In this document: piece by piece, positions 37,640 to 50,982 of the stretch
Numbering within the stretch: position 1 is the first letter of the stretch
How the letters are laid out: each line of letters starts with the position of its first letter
Origin: Malaya genurostris
Taxonomy: Eukaryota; Arthropoda; Insecta; Diptera; Culicidae
Direction: 5' to 3'
Assembly: GCF_030247185.1 (NCBI RefSeq)
Contig: NC_080571.1
Span: 27,207,198-27,271,197, forward strand
DNA: 64,000 nucleotides
Program-made: the position numbers and the translations under genes
Notes under the pieces: model-generated
Told to the model about the DNA's origin: nothing
The model's database searches: none
Seen by the model: only the letters and a program-made list of their open reading frames with translations

Positions 37640-37860
37640 AAAATTTTTGAACTTATCATCTTGTAATTCTAAAACTGGAAGTCGAATTCGGATCAAATCC
37701 GGTGGAATCATTCGAGCCTAAGTTTGCGAAAATTGGTGGAGCGCTCTGTGAGAAAATCGAGTGCAATTTGTAATTTTTTTTTCGCATTTTATCTCGTAAC
37801 TCCGGATTCGGAAGTCGGATCCAGATGAAATTCAATAGCAGACTATGGGATCAAGAGGGG
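37640..37860 (-). repeat. Dispersed repeat family A fragment
   Basis: 'ctccggattcggaagtcgga', 'gatgaaattcaatagcagac' and 'cctaagtttgcgaaaatt' are reverse-complement family A words. Confidence 0.7.
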
Positions 37861-38049
37861 CCAATTAATTTCCCTGCAAAAACCGACAATTGTTTCTGCA
37901 ATATCTTGTAGACACAACGAAATTTTCAGCTTTTGAAGTGTTGGGAAATTCGTCAAAAGAATCAATAATTACCGTTCATAATTCTAATTTTCTATCAATA
38001 GTTGAATAAAGCGCACGAGCTGTTGATGACATTGTATGCACTGAAAGCC

Positions 38050-39960
38050 CATACCGATCCGATCTCCGTACGCGCATTCTATTGATCGTAAAAAATAACT
38101 GAAATCCGAGTGCATTCCTGCCCTACTCGACGTATCGGTGGTGGCCTCTTCTGTGCCGGAGCAGCGTAAAACCTTAGTAGCCGCCAGGCAGAACGAAATA
38201 GAGATTTGAATGATACTCTAGATTGTGGGTTGAGAGTGCGACCCGGTGCCGGTTTGCCCCATGTTCATTTGTCCGCCGAGATCGGCGACGGATAGCTCAT
38301 GAATTATGCCCGGGATGCCCCTGGGGGGGAAGCTCGCTTTGTGTGAGTCCGCATGCTGGCCGCCGATTGTCCCGGTGCGATCTTGGCGATCTTAAAGACA
38401 CATTGTTTCGACTGATCTGGCATCCCCCCAACCCCTTGGAGCGTGTGTTGTTCGGGTTTCGGTTCTATTTGAATTCGAACCATTCGCGCAATCTCAATTT
38501 CGATCAGAACACAGCACAGAGAACGGGGCAACGAAATAGTCCAGCTCCAGCTCCGTTCGAGCTCATTTTCCCCGGACTAATGATGGTGACTAATTGAGTA
38601 AGAGCATCGCTCCAGGAGCAACCACCGTCACCGCTTCGGCAGCTGTGGAAGGAGACGGAACGTCACGGTGACTGCACTTTACTGCCATCAATCCGGAGCA
38701 AATTGGCCACACTCTCGCTTTGGCTCGGTCGTCATGTGGTGGCATGGCATTCCTTTCCTTTTGAGCCACACCAGAGCCATCCAGAATGGCTCGTACAGAG
38801 TTTCCACCTTCCACCACGACATGACGAGTTAAGTCACAGCTCAAAGAGCTGCCTGGCAAGTGGCAATTTTCCGTGATCGCGGCGGTGCTGATGTGATTTA
38901 CTGCTTGAAATGGATCGTTTCTGCCGTCTGTGGGCAGTGCTGTCAGCTTAAACCAATTACTATGTTCATGGTGACAAATTCTAATCGGTTTCGAAAATTT
39001 CAATAATTGATCAGAATCATTTCAATTCAATTCTAATATTTTCTTACATCGGAACAAGAGTTTGGTCTGCCCGGCATCACTCCACAAATTGACTACTCGG
39101 AACTGCAAACGGCTCGTGTCCGGACGCGGCGCGGTGATGATTCGTTGAGTTGACGTGACGCCATGGCTGGCAGTTGAAAAGCACTAGAAAACGGTCCACG
39201 TTGATGATCACCATAGCTTTTTCCTCAGGCCACTGAGTTCCTGTTTGTGTCCATCCGGCATCCATCTTATTCCGTGGGTGCACCTATTCGAAGGAGGAGG
39301 GAGAAGGGGGCGTTCATACACCACACGCGGATTTGCTTGGCCGACCGACAGCCACTCGGACTCGGAGTTAGTTATGACTGGGATGGTTGATCTTTTTAAT
39401 TGTTAGGCATCATTATCATTATCGTCATCGTTCCTTCGGTTGGGGTAGTCACCGGTTGGCACGGATCGGCACTCGGTCCTAGGCGGGAAGCTGACGCCGC
39501 GATGTTGTTAGTTCGGGCCAGGCGTGCGAGACTGATACGCGCCGTTGATCATCCGATTCGGCCGCCGATCGATGAGTGGATGGTCGCTCTTTGAGACACG
39601 ATATGGGCCGGAGCATAATTGTATCATTTTTTTTTTCTCTCTCTTCCCTTCCATTTGCGATTACTTCTGGACCTGGACGCAGATGGCCCGGAGATGGGAC
39701 AAGCTCGGAACAATTGGGAGGAGGTGGCACAACTTTCGCGGTTCGGTCCGGTGCGATTGGGGATTGAGGAAACATTGCACCAACGACAAGAAAACGGCAC
39801 TTCCCTTCGAACATCCGCAGCGGGTGCAGCAAGTGTAACCTCGTAGATGGGGGAGAAACATGCCACGATTCGGTGCACCGCGGGATACTTCGCGGGTTCT
39901 ACAGTGCGGGATGGATGCGGTTATTGAAGAACCGACAGATGAAATCTTTATCGGGAACTT
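38050..39960. other. GC-richer non-repetitive island
   Basis: Raised GC and CpG, no transposon signature, many overlapping open frames up to 137 codons on both strands with no recognisable domains. Candidate host exon, UTR or regulatory block by composition only. Confidence 0.3.
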
Positions 39961-41254
39961 ATGGAATAATGAGCCATTTGGAGTCGGAGCGGATTCTTTG
40001 CATGTTAGAGATATTTCGAATGATATAGAAATTTATTGAAAATCTGCTTCAAAAGTTTCACTATTGGTTCTTTTAAATCTACAAAACAAAATTGACGAGT
40101 ACAATTATCAACTTACTAAACACTAATCGTCCTCGACAATACTCTAGACAGTGTAATTTCTTCTAACTTTGTTGAAGAAACTAATTCGCAAGCTGTATCC
40201 GTTAATTTTTTTAATGCGGACCTATTACTGAAAGGGTCCCGAAAATCGGTATCTTCATTCTAACTTCTAGGATAATTTGTTTCACAAAGTGATAGATTAT
40301 GAAGAAATCTGTTTTAAACCGCCGACCAAGCCTAAAAAATTTACACGGAACACCAAGCCTGAAAAAAAGTTGGAACGGTAACTTTGACGTAACTTATCAA
40401 ATGATCAAAGTGTTGATGAAATTAAAAATGAACTAAAAGAAGTGCTTGGTTTTGCCCCTTCCCAAATAATACTAATGAAAAAATTAGAGGGTTGTATTCA
40501 AGACACGACCGAGCACAATAACATTAAAAATGAAATGTTTCTAGGGTCTTCGTAATAAATACAAAAATAAAGATGATAATGATGATGATACACTAAACTT
40601 CACTACACTTCACAGTTACTTTAAAGCTCAATTTTAGATACAAACAACTTAAAGATTTAAACCTGAACAAATAAAACTATTCTATTTTATGATGATAATT
40701 TTCGAGAAACGTACAAACTTATTAATTTGATTTGATTTATATCGTTTATTTAGCCCCAGTTTTACCCTAATAATGGTCGTTCACTGGGTGGACTTATTAA
40801 TTTTATAAACAGTTAATCGATCCAAGAGAATGTTGTACGAGTAATCTTAGTTATGGTGTTATTTTATTAATTCTTCAAAATCGTCGATAATCTTCGGAAA
40901 GTGTCGGTAAATAATATGGCAACAATACGAGGAAGAAAACATATGAGACAGTCCACATAAAATATTCATACGGAATGGATACGCAACAAAATTCCTGGTG
41001 GGACAATAACTTGTTCAGTCACATTGTAATGTTTTGTTCGTATGGGAATGGAGATTTAAGTATGCAAACCGATCCGTTGACAAATTAAAACATTTTTAAG
41101 CGTACAATATTGAAGCTTTGGAATCATTTAAATTAGGAAAATCCTTCAACAAATCATCGAGGAACAAGCGCTGCAAATTAGATCCGAAAAATCTATCGCC
41201 GATAATTCTAAATTGGCCTGATAGTTACCAGAGAACCAACATAAAATACTCAAT
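39961..41254. other. AT-rich unassigned sequence
   Basis: No gene or transposon end recognised; a short GATGAT run near 40573-40590. Confidence 0.4.
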
Positions 41255-42115
41255 TCAAACCAATTTTTCAATGGTATGCAATTGAAATATTCAAATGACG
41301 TTATCTCATAAGGTTTAGTTAAATGTTTCCGAATCTATGGGTTGTTGAATTATATAAATCCATCAACAAATAACTGACTAATAAGCGTTCAAAAGTATGA
41401 CAGAAAAATGTTACGCGATTAGTTTTGCATGTTTTAAATTGACACCCAGCTTCGGGAAGCGAAGTGTAAGGCATTTTAATGGCAAAATCGACCAAAAATT
41501 TGCTAATTACATGGGATATTTTAAAAGAATCGGTAACCACGCTGATTCGGTTCCTCAATAGCTAGATGATATATATAATACTCAAGCGAACACGGTGTTG
41601 CGCAGACAACAGGAAATTTCACCAACGCATAATGCAATAGCGACAATCCAGCAAGTGAACGCATATACAATCCAGTCATCAGCTCACTGGACGAGCGACT
41701 TGTTTCATTCACAGTCAAACATCAACTAGGCAAAGAAATATTGTGCAGCTTATATTTATAGATTTCTCTTCATACTACGCATAACGATGCGGTGTTTTTT
41801 ATGCATGACGCAAAGCCTCCTATGCCGAACAAGAAGTTGACGTCATTTTGTACAACAGGGATTGGTGGATGAAAACATAGGTCGATTCCAACCATTTTTT
41901 CAATAGTATGGTATTGAAATACTGAAACGACGTCGTCATACATGTTTAAGTTAAAAGTTTCCGAATCGATTGGTTGTTAAATTATAACAATCCATCAACA
42001 AATGACCGAGTTATTAACGTTCAAAATTATGACACAAAAAGGTTACGCGACTATTTTTGAAACTTTTAATTGACACCCGGCCCCATATAGTGAAGAGTAA
42101 GGCATTTTTAATGCC
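41255..42115. repeat. Pair of ~220-bp direct repeats upstream of the Jockey element
   Basis: 41255-41480 and 41888-42115 are diverged direct copies: both contain 'aaccaWtttttcaatRgtatg', 'tgtttccgaatc'/'agtttccgaatc', 'atccatcaacaaat', 'gttacgcga' and 'aattgacaccc', ending 'aaggcatttt(t)aatg'. They may be duplicated 5' UTR of the retrotransposon or part of another element. The ~400 bp between them has no recognised content. Confidence 0.7.
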
Positions 42116-43064
42116 AAAAAGAGCGAATGGTACTTCTAAACCACGCTCTGGAATTTCCCATGAACTTTACCTAATACACTTCAATCGAAGTGATGTAAAC
42201 AATTTGAAAACTTTAGAAAAAGCACGTTTCATTTCCCACATTAAAATTCATTGGGAACATTATAAACGGCATAATCGTATTGCAAACTTAACGCAATGTC
42301 GTCGTTGCCAAGGCTTCGGCCATGGAACCAAAAATTGTCATATGGATATACGGTGTTTGAATTGTGGTAAATCACATTCGAAAGACGTTTGTCCAATGAA
42401 TGAAACCACTGATAAATTTTCATGTTCAAATTGCGATGGAAATCATAAATCCAATTATTTGAAATGTCCTGTCAGGGAAAAAATTTTAAACGCTCGTTCG
42501 CTTCGACAACAAGTCAAATCAACGACCTTAAATTTACAGAACATACCTGAAAATCAGAAAACCGTTACAGGTGCCACGCCTAATTCTTTTAAGGCACTGA
42601 TTTCTTCTAAACAAAAAACAGGTACGCCTGCCAATTCGTCTTCTAACGAAAACAATTTATTGACAGGTAGATCGACCTCGTCATCATCTTCTTCTAATGT
42701 CAGTTATGCTGGTATATTAGGTAGAAATCTATCTCCTATTTCTTCTAATGTAAATAATCAAAACACAGGACCGCCTTGCAGTTCTTCTTCTAACGAAAAC
42801 AATTTATTAATAGGTAGACCGGCCAAATCATCTTCTTCTAATGGCAGTCTACCTACAAATATTCCTTCAAAGTCATTCGCTTCTTTAAATGAAGTCGATT
42901 TAGGCGATATAACTGAAAATAAAATGATCTACCTACAAGATCAACTTTTTCAAATGATCATCCAAATGAATTCGACTTCATCACTTTTTGAAGCATTTCA
43001 AATCGGATGGAAATTTGCAAATAATATTATAATGAATTTAAAATTTAACAGTGATGTTAAATAA
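42111..43064 (+). pseudogene. Gag-like ORF1 with CCHC knuckles, 5'-truncated
   Basis: Open to the TAA at 43062-43064. Contains CRRCQGFGHGTKNC, then CLNCGKSHSKDVC and CSNCDGNHKSNYLKC, three zinc-knuckle-like motifs of Jockey-clade gag. A Ser-rich segment (about 42640-42860) contains a repeated SSSNENNLLTGR/SSSNENNLLIGR phrase. The frame can be extended to 42057, but homology-like sequence begins near 42117 (KRANGTSKPRSG), so the usual N-terminal region is missing. The product would bind the element's RNA. Confidence 0.82.
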
Positions 43065-45170
43065 TTATTTGAATATTTTAAATTGGAATGCTCGATCTTT
43101 GAAATCGAGTGAAGATGAATTTTATAATTTTCTCAAAGTTCACAAAATTCATATTGCCATTGTGACAGAAACTTTTCTTAAACCAAATGTCAAATTGAAA
43201 AGTAATCCACATTATGTGGTTCATCGATTTGACAGGTTTACTGGAATGGGTGGTAGAGTTGCCATTTTTGTCCAACGGCAAATTAAACATCGAATTTTAC
43301 CTTCTTTCAATACTAAAGTTATTGAAAGCTTGGGAATCGAAGTTGAAACCATTCATGGAATTTATTTCATCGCTGGAGCATATTTGCCATTCCAATGCAC
43401 CGGCGAACAATTAAATTACTTTAAAGGCGATTTGCAAAAACTCACAAGATATCGACCGAAATTTTTCGTAATAGGGGACTTAAATGCTAAGCATGTCCAG
43501 TGGAATTGTAGGCAAAATAACAGTAATGGTAAAATACTTCATAATCAACTCTCAGCTGGTTACTTCACAGTTCTTCATCCCAGTAATCCAACTTGTTTCT
43601 CTTCCGTGAAAAACCCGTCTACAATTGATCTGGTTCTAACGGATTAAAGTCACATTTGTAGGGAACCGATTACTCATGCTGACTTTGACTCAGATCATCT
43701 TCCAGTAACATTCAGACTTTCCAACGAAGCTATAATTAATCCAATTAGTTCTATATTCAACTATCATAGAGCTAATTGGTTGGATTACAGATCTCACATT
43801 GAAAATCATGTGGATCATGAAACTATTTTAGAAAATTCTGCGGACATCGACACAGCAATTGATAATTTGAATCATTATATTATCGAAGCTAGAAATCTTT
43901 CAGTTCCCAAAGCTCAAACTAAGTTAAATTCTCCTATCATCGATGGCAATCTTCAACTGCTCATTCGGTTGAAGAATGTTCGTCGACGACGATATCAACG
44001 TTCTCGTGATCCTGTTATGAAAAACATAGTTAAGGATATACAAAACAGAAATTAAACATAGATTTACTCTTTTGCGAAATGAAATTTCGCTAAAGAAGTT
44101 GAACAAATTAAACTATATTCTAAACCTTTCTGGAAACTTTCTAAGGTTCTTAAGAAACCTCAGAAACCAATTCCTGCTCTCAAGGAAAGAAATCAAATAC
44201 TTCTTACAAATGGCGAAAAAGCTCAAAAACTTGCTCAGCAGTTCGAGAGTGTACATAATTTTAATTTGAACGTTGTGAGTCCTATTGAAAATGAAGTCTC
44301 ACTGAAATATGATCATATTTCAACCCAAGTGTTATCACACGATGACATTATTGAGACGAATTTTGATGAAATTAAATCAATTATTAGAAAACTTAAAATC
44401 ATGAAGGCTCCTGGTAATGATGGAATTTTTAATATTCTTATTAAAAATCTTCCCGATGTTGCCTTGAGACTCCTGGTTAAAATTTTCAACAAGTGTTTTT
44501 CATTAGCTTACTTCCCAAAAAGATGGAAAAACGCTAAAGTAATTCCTATCCTGAAACCTGATAAAAACCCAGCAGAAACATCAAGTTATCGACCAATTAG
44601 CTTACTTTCTTCTATCAGTAAACTTTTTGACAAAATATCTTGTTGAGAATGATGTCTCATATAAATGAGAATTCAATTTTTTTACCAGAGCAGTTTGGAT
44701 TTCGTCATGAACATTCAACTACTCATCAACTTGTCAGAGTAACGAACATGATAAAATCAAATAAATCTTCTGGGTTATCCACTGGAGTTGCTCTTCTAGA
44801 CATAGAAAAAGCATTCGACAGTGTTTGGCACAAAGGTTTAATAGCAAAAATGTCTGATTTCCAGTTTCCTATTTATTTGATCAAAATGATTCAAAATTAT
44901 TTAACTGATCGTACTCTTCAGGTTAGCTATCAGAATTGTAAATCTGAATTGCTACCCGTACGAGCCGGTGTTCCGCAGGGTTCGAGCGTAGCTCCAATCT
45001 TGTATAATATTTTGTTGAATGATTTTGAAGCGTCCTCCCTGGTTTAGTACAAATGATTTACACAGACTCACAAATATAGAACCATTAGATGTAATGTCAC
45101 ATAATATTATAAGCAAATTCCGACAAAAATCGATGCAATCTTCAATTGAATCGATTCGCTCTCTGTATTA
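43054..45170 (+). pseudogene. ORF2 endonuclease / reverse transcriptase, inactivated
   Basis: ATG at 43054 overlaps ORF1 by 11 bp. Endonuclease motifs: NWNARSLK, TETFLKP, GDLNAKHVQWN, STIDLVLTD and, past an in-frame TAA at 43645, SDHLPVTF. Another stop follows at 44053, then a frame change near 44100. Reverse transcriptase: APGNDGIFN, SYRPISLLSSISKLFDK, a stop at 44644, LLDIEKAFDSVWHKG (motif A with catalytic Asp) and AGVPQGSSVAPILYNI (motif B). The expected motif C (F/YADD) is absent: at about 45035 the frame jumps to PPWFSTNDLHRLTNIEPLDV, which resembles the C-terminal tail of the family. Confidence 0.88.
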
Positions 45171-45413
45171 GTTAGTAAGTTAGTATATAAGTTCCTTCTC
45201 CCCATTACACAATACAAGTAGGTTTAGAATTTTCCCTACACAAAAATCTCAGAATTGCGGAAGCAAATGATGTCCTCATGGTAATAACCAAATCATGTAT
45301 ATAATAGGGCTGAAAAGTCACCACTTGTGGCTGAACACCCAATTTAAATCTTAATAATTTAATTTTAACTCATATTCCAATAAATAGTTATTTAAAAAAA
45401 AATAGAGAGAGAT

Positions 45414-45515
45414 AGACTGCTCAACTCGATGAACTGAGTCGAATGGTATATGATATTTTTACTAGTCGGTTTTTCAAGTGATTGCATAACCTTTCTTTAT
45501 GAGAAAGGCAAAAAA
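45414..45515 (-). repeat. Dispersed repeat family A, start fragment
   Basis: Reverse complement of the family's opening: 'gaaaggttatgcaatcactt' and 'ccattcgactcagttcatcg'. It directly follows the retrotransposon's A-rich tail. Confidence 0.7.
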
Positions 45516-45819
45516 AACACTTGATATTAATAGTTCAAACAATAAATTAATATTTTTCTCGGTAGCCGGCTGCCCAGATCAACCAATATAACCAATTAAT
45601 AATTTTAATTAATAATTAAAATAATAAAGCGAAAATAATACACAATCAAGACACGCGTCAAAACTGTTGACCTTTATTTGGTGATTTAAAACGATTTTAT
45701 TACAACTGTTTAGAATATGTCAATGCAATGAATCAACTATTTTGTCTAAATCCTATTCACTCGTTTATTTTGTATCACGTAATTTCATTTACAAAAAATA
45801 GGAAAGTTTTTATTCTTTG

Positions 45820-46300
45820 CAAATTTTTCTTCAGTTTCCTCGAATAAGAGCTGTGAATCAAGACTTCCCGGGACTTTAATATAGAATATTGTTCACGTTC
45901 ACTCGGGAAGTAAGTGAGTTTAGTGGTGCATCCGAGCGTCTTGAAACCGGAACATACTGAGTCGCGAGCAAATAATACCAATACTGAAATTTTTCCTAAC
46001 AAATATCCTTCTCCCGTGACACTTGTGGAGTGCGCAGTAGTATATACGGCCTCTAGCAACAATAAGTGTTGGACTAACATCCCTTCCCATTTCTTAGACG
46101 ATCTACGTTCGGGCCTGGCCGGCGCCGGTACTGATCAATGAATTTTGGGGTTACCAGAAGATGTACATTGAATGATGATTTACCAGTCCCAGGTCGGTTC
46201 GTCTAGAAATTCCCTGTACAATTTCAGCTAATCCCGATCAGTAACGTAATAGCAACCAGGGGTGGTCGCTCAGGCACGAATTTTGGTAATTGTACTGTTC
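45820..46300 (+). repeat. Unassigned repeat-like segment
   Basis: Wording such as 'cttagacgatctacgttcgg', 'gaattttggggttaccagaa' and 'gatgatttaccagtcccagg' reminds me of a repeated sequence in mosquito genomes, possibly a retrotransposon 3' region. There is no second copy in this window, so this is recall rather than evidence. A 75-codon frame (45914-46141) ends HFLDDLRSGLAGAGTDQ; no domain recognised. Confidence 0.3.
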
Positions 46301-46399
46301 GAAAATCCTTCATTGTAAGCGAAGGAAATATAGGTGGCCGGCAAAGGGGATATTAATTTCCAATATATTTTCTTTGTTATGAAATCTTCAAGACTATCG

Positions 46400-46680
46400 C
46401 CATCACGGTAAGCAGTGCAGTGTAAAACGAATATATTTTTCTCACGTTTCTCAGAGATGGCTGAGCCGAATTTTACAAACTTAGATTCAAATGAAAGGTA
46501 TTATAGCCTCATACAATTTTCCTGATTTTTATTTGGATCCGACTTTCGGTTCCGGAATTACAGAGACATATGAGAAAATTTATGAAAAAATGCGCTCTCA
46601 AATTTCTCTGAAATTTCTTAACCGGTTTTCACAAACGAGGAAGCAAATAAAAGGTATTGAAATTCTTTAAACTTATACGC
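46400..46680 (+). repeat. Dispersed repeat family A fragment
   Basis: 'tctcagagatggctgagccg', 'acaaacttagattcaaatga' and 'ggatccgactttcggttccg' in family order. Confidence 0.75.
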
Positions 46681-46894
46681 ATCGGTACGTGCTGGTTCTA
46701 AAGAAGAAGAAAACTCCACCGACTTTGGTCCGTTCGCAGCGTGCTGTGTTCAAATTCGTATAGCTTGCGGGGTTGCCACATTTAAATTTATATTTTTCAG
46801 ATGAAAAATATGTAAATTTGTAAATCTTTTATTCAATTTGTACCTACTTGTTGGTGTTATTACAAAACCGATGCTTTTCTATAAAAGTACACTT

Positions 46895-47572
46895 ATTGCC
46901 TTTCTCATATAGAAAGTTCATGCAATCAATACTAGTGAAAATTAGTCCGGAGGGCTACGTGTTCTATAATATGCAACACCGTCCATCGAGTTTTGCAATG
47001 TCTGTGTGTGTGTGTGAGTATGTATCAAATAATGTCACTCATAAAATAAAAAAATCTCATAGTCTATTGAATTTCATCATGCTTTCATAGGGTGAAGTGT
47101 GTTTGAAATTGCACACCGTCATTTAGTGCGACGATGCAAAAAGAGTAAAATTCTTCTAGATTTGGCTCAAAACTGATTCAATTTGTAGGCTATATTAGTT
47201 ACTTACTAAACGAATCGAGTTCGGCTATACTGGTTCCAAGCTCCCAAGGGCTCAGAGATCAATTGATCAATTTCCACAAACTTAGGCTCAAATGAAGGTT
47301 CCTATAGTCTCATAGGTTGCTGTTTAATTTCATCCTGGTCCGACTCAATCATTTAGTGCGACGATGCAAAATAAGGAAAAATTCTCATTAACTTGACATA
47401 ACTGTTTACAAGTTGAAAAGGGTATGGTAGTTCATACCCAAAGAATGTTTTTTATTTTATTCAAGATTGAAAAAACACTTCTTGACAGAATCTCCAAGTG
47501 ATATTTTTGAAAATATAAATAATATGAGAAAGGCATCATTACACCACTAGGTGGATTAAAAAAGGTTTTTAC
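46895..47572 (+). repeat. Dispersed repeat family A, short complete copy
   Basis: Opens 'gcctttctcatatagaaagt' and closes 'gagaaaggcatcattacacc' plus 'actaggtggattaaaa', the same boundaries as 24405-27716. Interior has a short TG run and the 'ttagtgcgacgatgcaaaa' phrase twice (47123 and 47353). About 680 bp; the best single copy for defining the family. Confidence 0.8.
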
Positions 47573-47599
47573 ATACCTGCTAGCTCTAAGAACTTACTC

Positions 47600-49830
47600 C
47601 AAATTTCTTTTTAACTCGAGTTTGATAGTCGTTTACTGTGGAGGACAGTGCAAACAGTCGAACACATTCTTCCGATCATTGAACTCAAATTATGTTCTGT
47701 CCTCAAAGATCTAGTAAAGCTGATACGATAATTCAGGCATAATTTTTCCTCACCCGACGAGTTTTCTGAGCCCAACTGAGGTCTAACATCATACCGTACG
47801 CGTGCCCCGGTTGCCTTAGGCAACGAACCCCTCTGAACATGGCACATTCTCAATCTGGTAGTAGTAATTCAACTACATTTCCACATTGTGCACACTTGAT
47901 CAATTCTTCCATGAACCAACATGATCGACACGTGACTTAGCTAACTGCTAATGCACATGCATCCCGCTGCTGCCATGCCGTGTCCCCCGCCACGGTGCTG
48001 GTCAGTACACCGGGGTCCGGCGTGGTCGCATCAGAACCAACTAACCGACTACCGACTAGAGGGTGCTTTGCCAATGTTGACGCGCGTTCGATTGTAACAT
48101 TTCCTCCTCTCGAGCCAGCACTCAACCGAGCAGCTCCGGCAGCTGCCTGCAAATATCCTTCCCTACCCTAGGCAAAAGCAATAACAGAACCAAATCTAAA
48201 ACACGCGCAAACTATGGCAGAAACATCAACGGTAATCATAAATGCGTATCGACGCCAAAGACGTGACTGCGGCGGACTTGCGACTTGTGCGAGTTAGCGT
48301 TTTTTTTCTCTCTAGTTTCTTCTAGTTCCTCCAGTTCCAGCGCGGCAGAAGCAGAACCATATACTCACCTAAGCGCAACTTCATTCTTGTGTGCTGCGCA
48401 ATTATGCAACGCAATTCTTTTATTAGCCCATTGGCCATTGGCCGGTCGGTCGGTCGGTCTTCGCCTTCCTGGGGGCCACCGTGACCACCAGCAGCAGCAG
48501 CAGCACCCACTCGGCCGGCCACCGTGTGTTGCTCGAGAGCGTTGATTGCACTCGAAATCACGCATGTTCTTGCGCGAGGAAGCGGACGCGGACGCGGACG
48601 AGCGGACACTTGCTACTTGCCACTTGCCGGTTTGAAACGGTTCGCTGAACTGCTGCGTGATCTACTTGTCGATGATCGTCGTGGCGGTTTTTTTCTTCTC
48701 TCCTTCTACCACTCCGCAGGGGTTTCACTTTGTTTGTTACTTCCTCATCGTCGTCATCGCCGCCAAGCCATTCTCTACGCCCCACCAAGTCATCGATCGA
48801 TTAAACCGGGGCCAACTGCGGGATCTCACGTGTGGGGCCCTTTTGTGACCGCGCGGACGCACGCACGCACGCACACGGTCGTCCCGGATGACTTCGAGTT
48901 TGTCCGCAGCCGCGTGATCAAGAATTTTAATTGAATTTTCCACGGTCTGCGTTTCCGCGGGGGCCAACCAACTACCAGCCAATAAACGAAAAAAACAATA
49001 ATAATGGACTTCGTTAAAACAGAAAATCAACGACTTTTGTCCACTTTAAACTAGAACCGAGTGGTCCTTGAAATCGACATTAATTGAGGATTTCACGTGC
49101 ATTCGATTGATTCTGATTAAGTACGACATCGACTTAATAGGCAAATCATTACAAACACTCTACTCAACAACAACCACCCCGCGGCCCGGGGTGGTTGCCA
49201 ATGGCGATAACCGTCAAATTGGTTTCCCGGTTGAGATGTTCGAAGGATTGTTTTTTTCTCCTCCTTTTCCCCGGCTGTCACACGGGGGTTTGCCTGACAG
49301 AAAGGGAGAAGAACCCTTTGTCGATTGTGTATTTATGTTGCGTTTTCGTTTTTTTGTTCTTTACTAGCTGATTATTGCATGCCAACTTTTATTATTCAAA
49401 TTATGCTCTTGTTCGGTTTCCCCGCGGTTCCTTTTTCGCAATCACCGAGAGGACAAGCCACTCAAATGCGACGCAATTGGCTGGGGTAATGGCATACAAT
49501 AGCTCACGGCTCCGTACCGGGCTAGGGGACAACTGTGTTTACGGAGACCATGGAAAGCTGCTGCTGCTGCTGTTGCTGCTGTTGCTTGTTTGGGTGCTAA
49601 ATTGGTCCTGTTCCGATATGGCGGATCGGAGAGAAGGAAAAAAAGAACGCTTTGATTGCAGCACTGCATGGACGCTATTTAATTTCAGTCACGATTACGC
49701 GATAACTACAGTGCGGGAAGGAGCTCGTCGTTTTTTTTTTCGTTTATCAAGCAGACCACAGTAGGCGCGATTGGTTGTTGTCAATATGGTGGCAGTGCTG
49801 CGCATCGTGGTTTACCATCTGGATTGCCTA
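47600..49830. other. GC-richer non-repetitive island
   Basis: Raised GC and CpG with short simple repeats: CAGCAGCAG (about 48487), GGTCGGTCGGTCGGTC (about 48441), ACGCACGCACGC (about 48857) and GCTGCTGCT (about 49558). Many chance open frames up to 136 codons without domains. Candidate host regulatory/UTR block by composition only. Confidence 0.3.
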
Positions 49831-50970
49831 ATATAAACTGACATACTCGTAATAATGGGGTGATATTTCCACCAAATTCACGTTTTAGGAGTTATTCGGT
49901 AAATTTACTCAAAAACTGATTTTTCAGCAGATAGTCTAGTTCTAATACACTGTCGGTAAGTGGACTCGGTAATCTTTGGTTGTCTATATAATTTCCATTA
50001 AATAGGGCTATTGTGCCAATAGTCATCTCATTAGTAGAGTCGCCACGTTATTTTGCCAAATACACGACTTTCAATTGACGATTTGCTATAAAATAGAGTA
50101 CATTATCTCTCTGCTTCGGCTATAGAAAGCATTGCCACAGAATAAAATAGTTCAGTTTATCTGTTATAGCGACGCGAAAACTCGAAACTATTTCCCATAT
50201 TACCATCTTGGAACAATTCTATGCTAGAATGGAATCGGCTTGTTGTTGGAACGACCCCCTTCGATGGGTGATCTGTATAGCAAATAAAGTATTTTTCACT
50301 AGTCTAGAGATTTTTTTCACTCAAGAGTAGTTTTTTAAAAGGGCAATATCATTTTTAAACAATTATTACTTGAAATCTACAGCTTCTACGAAACTTTTGT
50401 CTAAGAAGAAGTTGTAGGCAATCAATCGAATGTTTTTAAAATATATATACACTAAAAGAAACGTCTGATTTTTCAAAAATCAAAAATAAAATTATTTTTT
50501 CAAAAATCTTGGTTGTTCCATAAACCAATATATAGACAATATACTGACGATCTTTTTTTTATCTACAACACGACCCATAGTTAAACCGACGACACGACCT
50601 GCAACCTACCCCTCAGTAACTCGTAATGTCAAAACTGAATCGTTCGAAAAATATTAAAAACTGGCAACTAAAAATAAACAACTGTACTTCTAATAACAGT
50701 TACCTTCACCGTAGAAACTGGTGTTTATTATCAAATCAAATTAATTTTGTCGAAATTCGAAGAATAGTTTTGTTGAGATAAACCATGAACGTTCAGTAGA
50801 CAAAATAAAATGATTTAATGTTCGAACAATACGTCGTAAAATCTGGAGAATTGGAACAATACTAAATGAAAAGGTAGTGATTATCTTAGACAAACATCGT
50901 CAGTTCTTTATTGGGATGCCACGGCTGAACCCGAGTAGAAAATTCGAACATAAGAAGTTATTGCATGTTC
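49831..50970. other. AT-rich unassigned sequence
   Basis: No gene, transposon end or tandem repeat recognised. Confidence 0.4.
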
Positions 50971-50982
50971 TTCATATGCTTC

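Larger units (their letters stand above)
42111..45405 (+). mobile_element. Jockey-clade non-LTR retrotransposon, internally deleted
   Basis: Gag-like ORF1 with zinc knuckles, overlapping ORF2 with endonuclease and reverse transcriptase, then a 3' UTR ending in AATAAATAGTTATTTAAAAA (about 45380-45399). ORF1 lacks its N-terminal part, and the reverse transcriptase is cut after motif B with a direct join to the ORF2 C-terminus at about 45035. Resembles Juan/Jockey types known from mosquitoes (recalled). Confidence 0.88.

Noticed and set aside
45914..46141. 75-codon frame ending HFLDDLRSGLAGAGTDQ as a host gene
   Set aside because: Lies in sequence that looks repetitive to me and has no domain; evidence is insufficient either way.
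46998..47040. Short TG run as a separate microsatellite
   Set aside because: It is a regular internal part of family A and only about 18 bp long here.
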